A DNA stretch of 64,000 nucleotides from an uncultured Draconibacterium sp. GTDB lineage: Bacteria; Bacteroidota; Bacteroidia; Bacteroidales; Prolixibacteraceae. Below, piece after piece: positions 43,005-52,146 of the stretch. The stretch covers positions 1,813,501 to 1,877,500 of the forward strand of contig NZ_OY771647.1 of assembly GCF_963674925.1 (NCBI RefSeq), given 5' to 3'. Made by a program: the position numbers and the translations under genes. A model generated the notes under the pieces. The model was not told the DNA's origin. It saw only the letters and a program-made list of their open reading frames with translations, and searched no databases. The number at the start of each line of letters is the position of its first letter. Positions within the stretch are counted from its first letter, which is position 1.

Positions 43005-44549
43005 ATGAGTCGAAAAATGCTAATAACATTAATTGTGTTGATGGCGGTTGTGCTGTCGGGTTTGATATTGGTGCAGGGATCGATGATCAAGTCGGCATCT
43101 GACATCAGGGAGGAGCAGTTTGATCAATTAGTGGCTAATGCATTAGATATGGTTGCGGTTCAGCTCGATTTAGATGAACAGCGACTGGCACGCGAGTATG
43201 CAAGTCGAGGAATCGTTCCGGGGCAAAAGAGCAATCCGAGCGAGTTTAGTAACGTCTTTCCGCGAAATAGCCTGTCGCAGGCAACGGTAAGTTTTCAGCT
43301 CAGTTATACGCAGGGTGGCGTTTACGGTCAAATGGAAGAGAAGTATAAAGCAGAAGTGGCCGATTCGGTAAAAGTGAGTGCCATTTCGCAAATGCAACGC
43401 TTTCTGGAGGAAAGTTTAGAGCAGGAACGCCGGCGACAACAATGGATACGTGATTCGAACTGGAAGAACTACGAAATTCTTTTGGAAGACAGGCCCATTG
43501 AAGAACGTATTGATTCGGCGAGGTTGGAATTGTTTCTACGCAATGCCCTGGCGCAAACCGAAATCGATCTGGACTATAAATACGCCATTAAAAACTCAAC
43601 ACTGGGAAAAGACCGGACAATTTTTGGTGATGCAGATTATAAGCCCGGTAATAAAAAGAAAGAATACCCGCAGTTACTATTTCAGAACGATTACAATGGA
43701 TCGAAACCCAATTATTTAAATATTTATTTTCCTGAAAGAAGAAGATACCTGGTAAAACAAACCGGTTTAACCATTATTCCAACATTTATTTTAACCGGGC
43801 TGCTGATTGCCATTTTTGCTTACGCTTTAATGGTTATTATGCGGCAGAAAAAGCTGTCGAACATTAAAAACGACTTTATTAATAATATGACGCACGAGTT
43901 GAAAACACCAATTTCAACAATTTCGCTTGCCAGCCAAATGCTGCAGGACGGCAGTGTTGCCAATACGCCGTCGATAATTGAACACGTTGCAAACGTAATC
44001 AACCAGGAAAGTAAACGTTTGGGATTCCAGGTGGAGAAAGTGCTGCAGATGGCTGTTTTTAACGAAGGCCGTTTAAAGTTAAAGTTCCGGGAGTTCGACG
44101 CGAATAAAATGATAAAAACCGTAACCGCTAACTTCGAGTTGCGGGTTAACAATAAAAACGGAACACTTCATACCGAGATTTTAGCAGATAATGCACTTAT
44201 TAAAGGCGACGAGGTGCATATTACAAATGTTATTTTTAACTTGCTTGACAATGCAATGAAGTACAGCAGAGATGTACCGGAGATTTGGGTAAAAACCGAA
44301 AATCGAAAAGATCAACTTGTTATTTCGGTTCAGGATAATGGCATTGGAATTGCTAAGGAACATCATGCGCAGATTTTTGATCGCTTTTATAGGGTACCAA
44401 CAGGTAATGTTCATGATGTAAAAGGATTCGGTCTGGGATTAAGTTATGTGAAGAAGATTATCGACCTTCACAATGGTACAATAAAAGTAGAAAGTGCTTT
44501 GAATAAAGGAACGAAATTTAAAATCTATTTCCCACAAATAAATAATTAA
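43005..44549 (+). CDS. Sensor histidine kinase, RprX-like
   Basis: A 514-residue inner-membrane kinase: one helix at residues about 4-24, a helical periplasmic domain of about 230 residues rich in charged residues, a second helix near 258-278, then HisKA with phosphoacceptor His297 in NNMTHELKTPIST. The HATPase domain follows, with NVIFNLLDNAMKYS, VQDNGIGIAKEH and GFGLGLSYVKKIID. The cognate regulator begins 2 bp after its stop. Architecture and pairing match RprX-RprY of Bacteroides and Porphyromonas. Start 43005 or 43017. Confidence 0.9.
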   Translation: MSRKMLITLIVLMAVVLSGLILVQGSMIKSASDIREEQFDQLVANALDMVAVQLDLDEQRLAREYASRGIVPGQKSNPSEFSNVFPRNSLSQATVSFQLSYTQGGVYGQMEEKYKAEVADSVKVSAISQMQRFLEESLEQERRRQQWIRDSNWKNYEILLEDRPIEERIDSARLELFLRNALAQTEIDLDYKYAIKNSTLGKDRTIFGDADYKPGNKKKEYPQLLFQNDYNGSKPNYLNIYFPERRRYLVKQTGLTIIPTFILTGLLIAIFAYALMVIMRQKKLSNIKNDFINNMTHELKTPISTISLASQMLQDGSVANTPSIIEHVANVINQESKRLGFQVEKVLQMAVFNEGRLKLKFREFDANKMIKTVTANFELRVNNKNGTLHTEILADNALIKGDEVHITNVIFNLLDNAMKYSRDVPEIWVKTENRKDQLVISVQDNGIGIAKEHHAQIFDRFYRVPTGNVHDVKGFGLGLSYVKKIIDLHNGTIKVESALNKGTKFKIYFPQINN

Positions 44550-44551
44550 CC

Positions 44552-45241
44552 ATGGAACAAAAAACAAAATTACTACTGGCAGAAGACGACGAGAATTTAG
44601 GCTTATTATTAAAAGAATATTTGGTTGCAAAAGGATATGATGCAGAGCTTTATCCTGATGGAGAAGCAGCCTACAAAGGATTTATGAAAGAACATTTCGA
44701 CATCTGCGTATTGGATGTTATGATGCCCAAAAAGGACGGATTTACACTGGCAAAAGATATACGTATTATTAATGCTGACATCCCGATTATCTTCCTGACA
44801 GCGAAAAACATGAAAGACGATGTGTTGGAAGGTTTTCAGTTGGGAGCCGACGATTACATTACCAAGCCTTTTAGTATGGAAGAGCTGATTATGCGTTTGG
44901 AGGCAATTTTACGCCGTACTTCGCAGGAAGGACAGGCCAGCGCACAACAGGTTTTTACTTTGGGCAAATTTACTTTCGATACCCGTAAACAAACGCTTAC
45001 CGAAGGCGAGAACATAGTAAAACTGACAACAAAAGAATCGGATTTGCTGAAATTGCTTTGCCAGAATGCCAACAAGGTACTTGAACGTAATTATGCATTA
45101 AAATCGATTTGGATCGACGATAACTATTTTAATGCACGTAGTATGGATGTTTACATTACCAAACTGCGCAAACACCTGAAAGAAGAACCTACCGTTGAAA
45201 TTATTAACGTACACGGAAAAGGTTATAAACTGATTGTATGA
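44552..45241 (+). CDS. OmpR-family response regulator, RprY-like
   Basis: A 229-residue regulator: receiver domain with acidic residues in LAEDDENLG, phosphoacceptor Asp55 in ICVLDVMMPKKDG, and Lys in DYITKPFSMEEL, then an OmpR winged helix (LTTKESDLLKLLCQNANKVLER, SMDVYITKLRKHLK, NVHGKGYKL). The sequence resembles RprY. It ends at a bidirectional terminator before lepA. Confidence 0.93.
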   Translation: MEQKTKLLLAEDDENLGLLLKEYLVAKGYDAELYPDGEAAYKGFMKEHFDICVLDVMMPKKDGFTLAKDIRIINADIPIIFLTAKNMKDDVLEGFQLGADDYITKPFSMEELIMRLEAILRRTSQEGQASAQQVFTLGKFTFDTRKQTLTEGENIVKLTTKESDLLKLLCQNANKVLERNYALKSIWIDDNYFNARSMDVYITKLRKHLKEEPTVEIINVHGKGYKLIV

Positions 45242-45260
45242 TAATACTAAATAGCAAAAG

Positions 45261-45291
45261 AAAAGCCTGATAAAATTATCAGGCTTTTTTT
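45261..45291. terminator. Bidirectional terminator between rprY-like gene and lepA
   Basis: AAAAGCCTGATAA / TTATCAGGCTTTT forms a long perfect stem with flanking A and T runs, between two converging genes. Confidence 0.9.
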
Positions 45292-45307
45292 ATGATTTTG
45301 ATTTTCG

Positions 45308-47095
45308 TTAATCCAGTTTCAATACAGCAAGGAAAGCTTTTTGAGGTACCTCTACATTACCCACTTGTTTCATTCGTTTCTTTCCTTTTTTCTGCTTCTC
45401 CAACAGCTTGCGTTTACGTGTAATATCACCTCCATAACATTTTGCCGTTACATCTTTTCGCACAGCCTTAACCGTTTCGCGGGCAATAATTTTTGCCCCA
45501 ATAGCTGCCTGAATGGCAATGTCAAACTGCTGTCTCGGAATCAGTTCTTTCAGCTTTTCACACATGCGGCGTCCGAACGGGTAGGCGTTGTCGAAGTGAA
45601 TTAATGTCGACAGGGCATCAACCATTTCACCGTTAAGCAGAATATCCAAACGTACCAGTTTTGCAGGTTTAAAACCACTCATGTGGTAATCAAACGAAGC
45701 ATAACCTTTTGAAATACTTTTTAGTTTGTCGTAAAAATCGAAAACGATTTCACCCAGCGGAAGATTAAAAACCAGTTCGGCACGCTCTGCTGTCAGGTAA
45801 TTCTGGCTGATCAGTTCGCCGCGTTTATCGAGACACAAGGTCATTACCGGCCCGATAAATTCAGAGGCAGTAATAATATTAGCCCGTATGTATGGTTCCT
45901 CAATCTCGTCAACTGTTGTTGAAGCCGGCATTCCCGAAGGATTGTATACGATAATTTCACTACCATCGGTAAGATGAGCTTTATACGAAACGTTGGGTAC
46001 TGTTGTAATAACGTTCATATCGAATTCGCGCTCCAGTCGTTCCTGAATAATCTCCATGTGCAAAAGCCCCAGGAATCCGCATCGGAATCCAAACCCCAGT
46101 GCTGCTGACGATTCCGGCTCAAAAGTCAGAGATGCATCGTTCAGTTGCAGTTTATCCATTGCCGCACGCAGATCTTCATAATCATCGGCGTCAATTGGGT
46201 AAACTCCGGCAAAAACCATAGGTTTTACTTCTTCAAAACCTTCAATGGCCTTATCGCATGGGTTGTTAACATGAGTAATTGTATCACCAACTTTTACCTC
46301 TTTGGCTGTTTTAATACCCGAAATAATGTATCCAACATCGCCGGGACCCAATACATCTCGAGGCTGCAAACTTAGTTTTAGTACACCCACTTCATCGGCA
46401 TCGTATTGTTTGCCGGTGGCCACAAATTTCACCAGGTCTTTTTTCCTTATTTCACCATTCTGAATTTTGAAATAGGCAATAATTCCACGAAACGAATTAA
46501 AAACCGAATCGAAAATAAGTGCCTGCAACGGTGCTTTAGGATCGCCTTTCGGGTGTGGTATTTTGTATATAATTTGATTCAGAATTTCCTGAACTCCTTC
46601 TCCGGTTTTTCCGCTGGCGCGAATAATGTCTTCACGGTCGCAGCCGATAAGATCGATAATCTGATCTTCAACAACTTCGGGCATAGCGTTCGGAAGGTCC
46701 ATTTTATTCAGAACCGGGATAATTTCCAGGTCGTGTTCAATAGCCAGGTACAAATTCGAGATCGTTTGCGCCTGAATACCCTGGGTCGCGTCGATAATTA
46801 GCAATGCTCCTTCGCACGCAGCAATTGATCTCGAAACCTCGTACGAAAAATCCACGTGTCCCGGAGTATCAATCAGGTTTAATTTATAAGGTTCACCATC
46901 GTGCACGTAATCCATCTGAATGGCATGGCTTTTAATTGTAATACCACGTTCCTGTTCCAGATCCATACTATCGAGTACCTGGGCGTGCATTTGGCGTTCG
47001 CTTACCGTTTTGGTAAATTCCAAAAGGCGGTCAGCCAGCGTACTCTTTCCGTGGTCGATGTGCGCAATGATGCAAAAGTTTCTAATTCTCTCCAT
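45308..47095 (-). CDS. lepA: Elongation factor 4 (LepA)
   Basis: Ribosome-associated translational GTPase. The 595 residues have the G1 motif AHIDHGKSTLADRLLE, RGITIKSHAI (G2), DTPGHVDF (G3) and NKMDLPNA (G4). The LepA-specific C-terminal domain ends GKKRMKQVGNVEVPQKAFLAVLKL. Length is standard. The leader contains a short inverted repeat. Confidence 0.98.
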   Translation of the reverse strand: MERIRNFCIIAHIDHGKSTLADRLLEFTKTVSERQMHAQVLDSMDLEQERGITIKSHAIQMDYVHDGEPYKLNLIDTPGHVDFSYEVSRSIAACEGALLIIDATQGIQAQTISNLYLAIEHDLEIIPVLNKMDLPNAMPEVVEDQIIDLIGCDREDIIRASGKTGEGVQEILNQIIYKIPHPKGDPKAPLQALIFDSVFNSFRGIIAYFKIQNGEIRKKDLVKFVATGKQYDADEVGVLKLSLQPRDVLGPGDVGYIISGIKTAKEVKVGDTITHVNNPCDKAIEGFEEVKPMVFAGVYPIDADDYEDLRAAMDKLQLNDASLTFEPESSAALGFGFRCGFLGLLHMEIIQERLEREFDMNVITTVPNVSYKAHLTDGSEIIVYNPSGMPASTTVDEIEEPYIRANIITASEFIGPVMTLCLDKRGELISQNYLTAERAELVFNLPLGEIVFDFYDKLKSISKGYASFDYHMSGFKPAKLVRLDILLNGEMVDALSTLIHFDNAYPFGRRMCEKLKELIPRQQFDIAIQAAIGAKIIARETVKAVRKDVTAKCYGGDITRKRKLLEKQKKGKKRMKQVGNVEVPQKAFLAVLKLD

Positions 47096-47110
47096 TTACT
47101 ACCTCTTAAC

Positions 47111-47152
47111 AACCATTCAATTAAATGGTTCCTTCTATTTTGCGCAAAGATA
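47111..47152 (-). promoter_or_regulatory. lepA promoter -7 element and leader hairpin
   Basis: On the minus strand TATCTTTG (47152-47145) is a good -7 element; no TTG is evident at -33. A perfect 7-bp inverted repeat, AACCATT / AATGGTT (47111-47117 and 47124-47130), lies in the predicted leader of about 45 nt. Confidence 0.5.
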
Positions 47153-47171
47153 TTTTATTTTTTGATATAAA

Positions 47172-47672
47172 TCAGGGCAGTATCGCCGATGCTGATGATT
47201 TAATTTTTACAATAAGTTCTGTAATAAATCGGTAGCTTAGCGAGTAAGCGTTTCCCCACTCGCTTTCGCGGGGACCGGCAACATTCAGCGTATTTATATT
47301 ATTCAGAATAAGCCACGGAATTAAGTGCGAAGGATTTGTATTAGTCCGAACAATGCGGAGAGGTTTTTTTAGATCCTGGGCAAACTGTTGGGTAAGCAGT
47401 GTTCCGCCTTTTAAGTCTTCAGAAATAACAATTAAAGTTCCGTCAGACTCGGTGACGTTTTTTCGGGTTCTGGCAGCATAGTCTTCTTCGGTCAGTTCCC
47501 TTAACGGATACTTTGCAGCGATTTTACCATCTTCAGCCTTCCGGTTTTTAGGGCACCAGCCACCGCAAGGGAAGGAATAGTTCAGGCAAGCATCTAAAAC
47601 TGCACGATCTACTCCGGTTTGTCCTCCCGAAATCAGTTTTTGGCACGGTATTTGTATTTTATTTTTCGTCAT
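47172..47672 (-). CDS. Putative molybdenum carrier-like protein (Rossmann/SLOG-type)
   Basis: A 166-residue protein of the MoCo_carrier (PF12694) type. The N-terminus KLISGGQTGVDRAVLDACL is a diagnostic glycine-rich nucleotide-type loop, followed by GGWCPKNRKAEDG and YPLRELTEEDYAARTRKNV. The pattern TLIVISEDLKGGTLLT matches the SLOG/lysine-decarboxylase-like fold. NVAGPRESEWG closes the family core. The name derives from similarity to an algal protein that binds molybdenum cofactor, so an equivalent bacterial role is unproven; nucleotide binding is more likely in general. Confidence 0.8.
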   Translation of the reverse strand: MTKNKIQIPCQKLISGGQTGVDRAVLDACLNYSFPCGGWCPKNRKAEDGKIAAKYPLRELTEEDYAARTRKNVTESDGTLIVISEDLKGGTLLTQQFAQDLKKPLRIVRTNTNPSHLIPWLILNNINTLNVAGPRESEWGNAYSLSYRFITELIVKIKSSASAILP

Positions 47673-47736
47673 GAAAACAATTAAACTGAGTATAATTTAT
47701 TATATTCAGGAATTAGATTAGAAACAAAATACTTCA

Positions 47737-47815
47737 CAGCAATATGCTGTTTTTTCATAAGTTTGGTTTAGTTAGGTTTAGTTTGAATCCCGGTAGCAGA
47801 GGCGCCGGGATTTTT
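47737..47815 (+). terminator. Two plus-strand terminator-like hairpins between minus-strand genes
   Basis: ACAGCA-ATA-TGCTGT (about 47736-47750) followed by T residues, and AATCCCGG / CCGGGATT (47786-47812) followed by TTTTTCTTTT. Both have T-runs only on the plus strand, yet both flanking genes are on the minus strand. The second resembles the terminator of the candidate small RNA at 15904. Confidence 0.5.
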
Positions 47816-47818
47816 CTT

Positions 47819-48826
47819 TTATGATTCCTTTTGTTTGTAATATTCAACTCCCCCTGATTGAGCAAGAACTTTTACTTTGTCGATAAGATTCTGTTTTTCT
47901 TTCTCCGACAGTTCGGCGAATGAGCGTGCCAGCGCAATTTTTTCGCGCATGTATGTTGCGTTCTCATTTCCCGATATCAATACCGAAACAGGTAAGGACC
48001 AAACAAAATGCATGGCCTCTTTTATACTTACATAGTTCGGGATAACGGGGTCGTCAGATGTCCAGTTGGCTTCCTTCTTTTTTGAAAAGAATCTTCCGTC
48101 AGCCAGCGATTTAATCGATAGAATTCCCATGTTTCGATCCAGCACCTTTGGCATAACGTTTTCTATAAAACTATAATACGATGCGTCAAGCAGGTTAACC
48201 GGCATTAATACTGCGTCGAAAATATCACTTGTTTCTGTTTTTTCGAGCATTCGTGTGTGTGCATAAGGATTTTGGTGGCCGGTAAATCCCAGGTATTTTA
48301 TTTTGCCCTCTTGTTTAGCTTTTAAAAGCACATCTAAAACACCATTGTTTATTCTGTTGTCTACATCATCGGGCGTTGAAATGGCATGAACCTGATAAAG
48401 GTCGATTTGATCAACTTTTAATCTTCGTAACGAACCCTCCAAATGTTCCTGTACCGTTTTGGCATCACGCCCGGTTGATTTTGTCATCAAAAAAATCAGA
48501 TCGCGGTACTTTGGTGTAAGGAATTTTCCATAACGTTCTTCGCTGGTTCCGCTGGAATAACTCTCGGCAGTATCGAAAAAACGGACACCGCCTTCAAGGG
48601 CTGCTTCTATTACTTCCTGAGCATCGCGCTCGGTGGTCCAGCCCACATGGTAGCCCCCGGTGCCGAGCATAGTAACGTGCTCGCCGGTTCTGCCTAATTT
48701 TCGTTTTGGCAGTACTTCGCCAAGTCGGTCGCGCGTTTCCTGGTTGGATGCAAAAGAGCCTGAAGCCAGGCTAATTCCGGCAGTAGCACCGGCAAGCGAT
48801 TTCAAAAATGTTCTTCTGTTGCTCAT
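47819..48826 (-). CDS. Aldo/keto reductase with Tat signal
   Basis: A 335-residue exported oxidoreductase. The N-terminus MSNRRTFLKSLAGATAG is a twin-arginine (Tat) signal, so the enzyme folds in the cytoplasm and acts in the periplasm. The catalytic tetrad of aldo/keto reductases is visible: Asp and Tyr in FFDTAESY, Lys in MTKSTGR and His in QVHAIS. Segments HLEGSLRRLKVDQIDLYQVH and YLGFTGHQ are typical. The physiological substrate is unknown; periplasmic aldo/keto reductases often act on sugars or quinone-linked carbonyls. Confidence 0.9.
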   Translation of the reverse strand: MSNRRTFLKSLAGATAGISLASGSFASNQETRDRLGEVLPKRKLGRTGEHVTMLGTGGYHVGWTTERDAQEVIEAALEGGVRFFDTAESYSSGTSEERYGKFLTPKYRDLIFLMTKSTGRDAKTVQEHLEGSLRRLKVDQIDLYQVHAISTPDDVDNRINNGVLDVLLKAKQEGKIKYLGFTGHQNPYAHTRMLEKTETSDIFDAVLMPVNLLDASYYSFIENVMPKVLDRNMGILSIKSLADGRFFSKKKEANWTSDDPVIPNYVSIKEAMHFVWSLPVSVLISGNENATYMREKIALARSFAELSEKEKQNLIDKVKVLAQSGGVEYYKQKES

Positions 48827-48947
48827 AGTTATTAATCTTATGGTTTTTTGTTTTGATACTCATTATTTGAAAAAAGGTTCTCAGAAAAATATGTCGCAGA
48901 AAGTCAGCATATTTTGTAAATTTACACTGTAACTAAAACCAATTAAA

Positions 48948-49661
48948 ATGACTAGTGTTCAGCAGCTTGCAAAAATGATCGATCATTCGATCCTTCATCC
49001 AACAATGACAGATTATGATTTGGAACGGGAATGTGCCGTTGCGGCAAAGTATAATGTGGCGTCGGTTTGTGTAAAACCTTATGCAGTAAAACAGGCCAGG
49101 CAGCTTTTAAAAAATACCGAAGTAGCGGTTGGTTGTGTTATCGGTTTTCCGGCCGGAAATTCAGCAATTGAGGTAAAAGCTTTTGAAGCGGAAACAGCCT
49201 GTAAAGACGGGGCGGTTGAAATTGATATGGTTATAAATATCGGGAAAGCTTTGCAGGGCGACTGGGAATATATTGAAGATGAAATTGATACCGTGGTAAA
49301 AACCTGTCATAAAAACGGGGCGATTGTTAAGGTCATTTTCGAAACCGACTACATTGCCAATGAACTGGACATTAAACAGCTGTGCGAGATATGTACAAAA
49401 GTGGGCGCTGATTACGTAAAAACGTCCTCTGGTTTTGGCTTTGTAAAAGGTGCTGATGGGCGATATTCATACATGGGAGCTACCATTGATAACCTGAAGC
49501 TCATGCGCGATAGCAGTGGTCCAAATGTAAAAATAAAAGCTGCCGGGGGTGTGCGTACGTTGGATGCTTTGCTGGCTGTGCGAGAAGCCGGTTGCTCACG
49601 TTGTGGTGCCACGGCAACAGTTGCCATTCTTAAGGAAGCAAAAAAACGATTTGGGGAGTAA
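48948..49661 (+). CDS. deoC: Deoxyribose-phosphate aldolase
   Basis: Cleaves 2-deoxyribose 5-phosphate to glyceraldehyde 3-phosphate and acetaldehyde in deoxynucleoside salvage. The 237 residues form a class I aldolase barrel: IDHSILHPTMTDYDLERE at the start, GAVEIDMVINIG, KVIFETDYI, and the Schiff-base Lys in ADYVKTSSGFG. The later VKIKAAGGVRT is the family's second Lys motif. It is a single gene, diverging from the aldo/keto reductase gene. A palindromic repeat follows its stop. Confidence 0.96.
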   Translation: MTSVQQLAKMIDHSILHPTMTDYDLERECAVAAKYNVASVCVKPYAVKQARQLLKNTEVAVGCVIGFPAGNSAIEVKAFEAETACKDGAVEIDMVINIGKALQGDWEYIEDEIDTVVKTCHKNGAIVKVIFETDYIANELDIKQLCEICTKVGADYVKTSSGFGFVKGADGRYSYMGATIDNLKLMRDSSGPNVKIKAAGGVRTLDALLAVREAGCSRCGATATVAILKEAKKRFGE

Positions 49662-49680
49662 GGTCTAAACTACACATTGC

Positions 49681-49746
49681 GTCATTCTGAACTTGTTTCA
49701 GAATCTAAATATTGGTTTGCAGACCCTGAAACAAGTTCCGGGTGAC
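49681..49746. repeat. Bacteroidota intergenic inverted repeat
   Basis: The arms GTCATTCTGAACTTGTTTCAGAA (49681-49703) and the complementary CCTGAAACAAGTTCCGGGTGAC (about 49724-49745) share a perfect 13-bp core GAACTTGTTTCAG. Such elements are widely dispersed in Bacteroidota. It sits between converging deoC and the PLD-like gene and may act as a shared 3' end. Confidence 0.75.
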
Positions 49747-49777
49747 GACCGACTTGTTTATTCGATAATTGTGTAGA

Positions 49778-51973
49778 TTATTTTTTCAATATTTTATACG
49801 TGTTATAATCACCGTTGCTTAATTCTACTTTTAGCAGAAATAGCCCGGTTAAATTGTGTGGCAGATTGAACTCGGCTGTATTTTCATTGGGCTGTAATTC
49901 TTTAATTTTTGCACCGGTTGTGTCATATACTGAGATACTTGAAATCTCTTTATCGGCATTTATCATTAGTCTTCCTTCGGTTGGATTTGGATAAACCTTA
50001 ACAGAAGTCGACTTTATTATTTGTGCAGAAACCACTAATGTTCCATCGTTTTGTTTAAAACGATAAGCAAATTGCTGATAATATTGGTTGGCAATATCAG
50101 CATCGTGAATGATGAGTGTGTTTTCGTCATTTCTGTCGTTGGCCGAACTGCTCCAGTTGTGGCTGCCGGTTATCGTTTGCGGATCAGAATTCGGGTTGTT
50201 TGCATCTATTAGTGCTACTTTGTGGTGAAGCTGTCCTGATGCATCGTCGAAAATGTATTTTTTAGCAGGCAGTGTCGTGCCAAGAATATTATTTACAATA
50301 TCTGTATTGTCGCTCTCTGATTCTGTGAGAACATTGACATTCACACCGCGATCGTAGGCATCAATTATAATATTGGCCAAATCAGATCGGGTGATCAGCA
50401 TGGTTTCGATATCCAGATCGTAATCTGCCGTGTTAATTGCATTTATCAATTGCTGGTTTGTATTGTCCGACGGACTGAAATAACAGGCAATTAGTTTATC
50501 GCCCACCTGAATCTGGTGTGGAGTGTTGTCAATTTTAGCATTTCCAAATTTTGCATTTCCGGCATCCGGCTGGTTGCCTGTGCTGCCCCACATTTCTTCA
50601 AATTCAAGCTCATAAACTTTTGCCAGCGACTGGTCTTGAACAAAGATCATATTGTTGCTGTCGTAAGTTAACTGGTTTGGAGTGAGGTTTGTTGATCCCG
50701 ACCAAACCCAGGCAGCGTTAGCATCTGTTGCGATTGCATCGAAAATGGCAAATTTGTTGTGCATAATTCCGCCTTCAGCTATCTCCGGACGTTCAAGAAC
50801 CGGAATATTGTTATTTAAATCGTTAACGCTGGCATGGCTTGTTGATCCACAGGTGATAAAACGAATTGTTACACCTCGGGTGTAGGCGGCATTCAGCGCG
50901 TCTGATATTTTTGAATTATCGATATTGTAGATACAAAAGTCGATCGATTCGCTAGCCCTGTTGATATAGGCAGCAAGTGTGTCGGCCATAAAATCATCAA
51001 TATCAGAGGCGATAGTTGGGTTGGCATAACTGTCATCAATATCAGTGTTGAAATATACTTTTATTTCTCCCGACGAATTTGAATTACTCACAAAAGCACT
51101 GATCGCCGAAAAGGCAGTGTCGCCATCGTTAACAGAAAAAGCTTGTGCGTAAACGATCTCCGAATTTTGCAAACCAGTAATCTGCGCCTGATGGGTATAT
51201 TCATCGGCAACAGGTGTTGATTCGCCATTTGCATGATTCGTTAAGGTTGCTACTTCCATGTTTGATCCGTATCGTATTTCAGAGGTGCCATCGGTGTCGG
51301 TGTTCCATTCAAGCGTAATCGAACTGGTTGTAGATTCGGTCACTTCAAGAGCTGAAGTAAGTTGGATGTTGGTGTTAAAAATAAAATCATCGGCATCGCG
51401 CGGAAGGAGCTGGTAAGTTGAATTGTATTGCGAGCAAATCGCAACCAGGTCGAATGTTCCGGTAGGGATTGCCTCGCCAACAAGTGGGCAGCTTGAACTT
51501 ATTCTCATTATTCCTGTATTTGTTCCATCTGTAAAAGAGTAATTTGTGTTTCCGCCAAATTGCCCGCCGGCATTTACAAACTCAACATTATTTATCCGAA
51601 TCAGTTCTGCCTCGTAATCTTCGCTAATATTGCTTATACTTATGATTTGGGGTTCGGGCAGCGAAATCCCCGACGAATGAACCGTAAAGTTGGTAACCGG
51701 ATTTATTTCCAGCAAGTTGTTGTAATCGTCCAATTCTCCGGTTACGGTAATTGAATCTCCGCGTTGCACATCGTTCAGATCATTGTCGTAAATGGCAATT
51801 CCCCCGGTATTATCCTGTATATACCTGATGGGACCAAGTTCGGAACCGTTAGTCACTACTCCTGAAACTGTAACGCTTGTGCCTACCGCTTTCTGACGTG
51901 CCTCATGAATACTGGTTTGAGCGAATAGCTCAACGCTAATAAAAAGAAATAGAATGAATGTAGAGATTTTCAT
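49778..51973 (-). CDS. Secreted phospholipase D-like protein with T9SS sorting domain
   Basis: A 731-residue protein from the Met at 51973, which begins a signal peptide (KISTFILFLFISVELFAQ). Domains in order: an OB-fold-like module (GTSVTVSGVVTNG, then YIQDNTGGIAIYD), a fibronectin type III-like module (about 205-300), and two PLD half-domains. The first HKD-type motif is HNKFAIFD (His near 402) with SGSTN after it; the second is HHKVALID (near 581) with TGSHNWSSS. A type A T9SS sorting domain ends it: VKVYPNPTEGRL, then ISVYDTTGAKI and TGLFLLKVEL. It should be exported by the T9SS. Activity could be phospholipase or nuclease; the OB fold favours a nuclease. Confidence 0.88.
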   Translation of the reverse strand: MKISTFILFLFISVELFAQTSIHEARQKAVGTSVTVSGVVTNGSELGPIRYIQDNTGGIAIYDNDLNDVQRGDSITVTGELDDYNNLLEINPVTNFTVHSSGISLPEPQIISISNISEDYEAELIRINNVEFVNAGGQFGGNTNYSFTDGTNTGIMRISSSCPLVGEAIPTGTFDLVAICSQYNSTYQLLPRDADDFIFNTNIQLTSALEVTESTTSSITLEWNTDTDGTSEIRYGSNMEVATLTNHANGESTPVADEYTHQAQITGLQNSEIVYAQAFSVNDGDTAFSAISAFVSNSNSSGEIKVYFNTDIDDSYANPTIASDIDDFMADTLAAYINRASESIDFCIYNIDNSKISDALNAAYTRGVTIRFITCGSTSHASVNDLNNNIPVLERPEIAEGGIMHNKFAIFDAIATDANAAWVWSGSTNLTPNQLTYDSNNMIFVQDQSLAKVYELEFEEMWGSTGNQPDAGNAKFGNAKIDNTPHQIQVGDKLIACYFSPSDNTNQQLINAINTADYDLDIETMLITRSDLANIIIDAYDRGVNVNVLTESESDNTDIVNNILGTTLPAKKYIFDDASGQLHHKVALIDANNPNSDPQTITGSHNWSSSANDRNDENTLIIHDADIANQYYQQFAYRFKQNDGTLVVSAQIIKSTSVKVYPNPTEGRLMINADKEISSISVYDTTGAKIKELQPNENTAEFNLPHNLTGLFLLKVELSNGDYNTYKILKK

Positions 51974-52146
51974 TTTTTTTAAAAAGTTTGTTTTAAAGGT
52001 ATAAGATCGAACTTGCATGATTCTGATTATTTGCTTTTACGTGATAATCTTTCTCATGCTCATTTTAAAACGTGCAATTAAATTTTCAGGTGAAATTAAA
52101 TAAATACCGTTGGAAACTACAGGGGAAAAAGAAAATTGTTCAAAAA

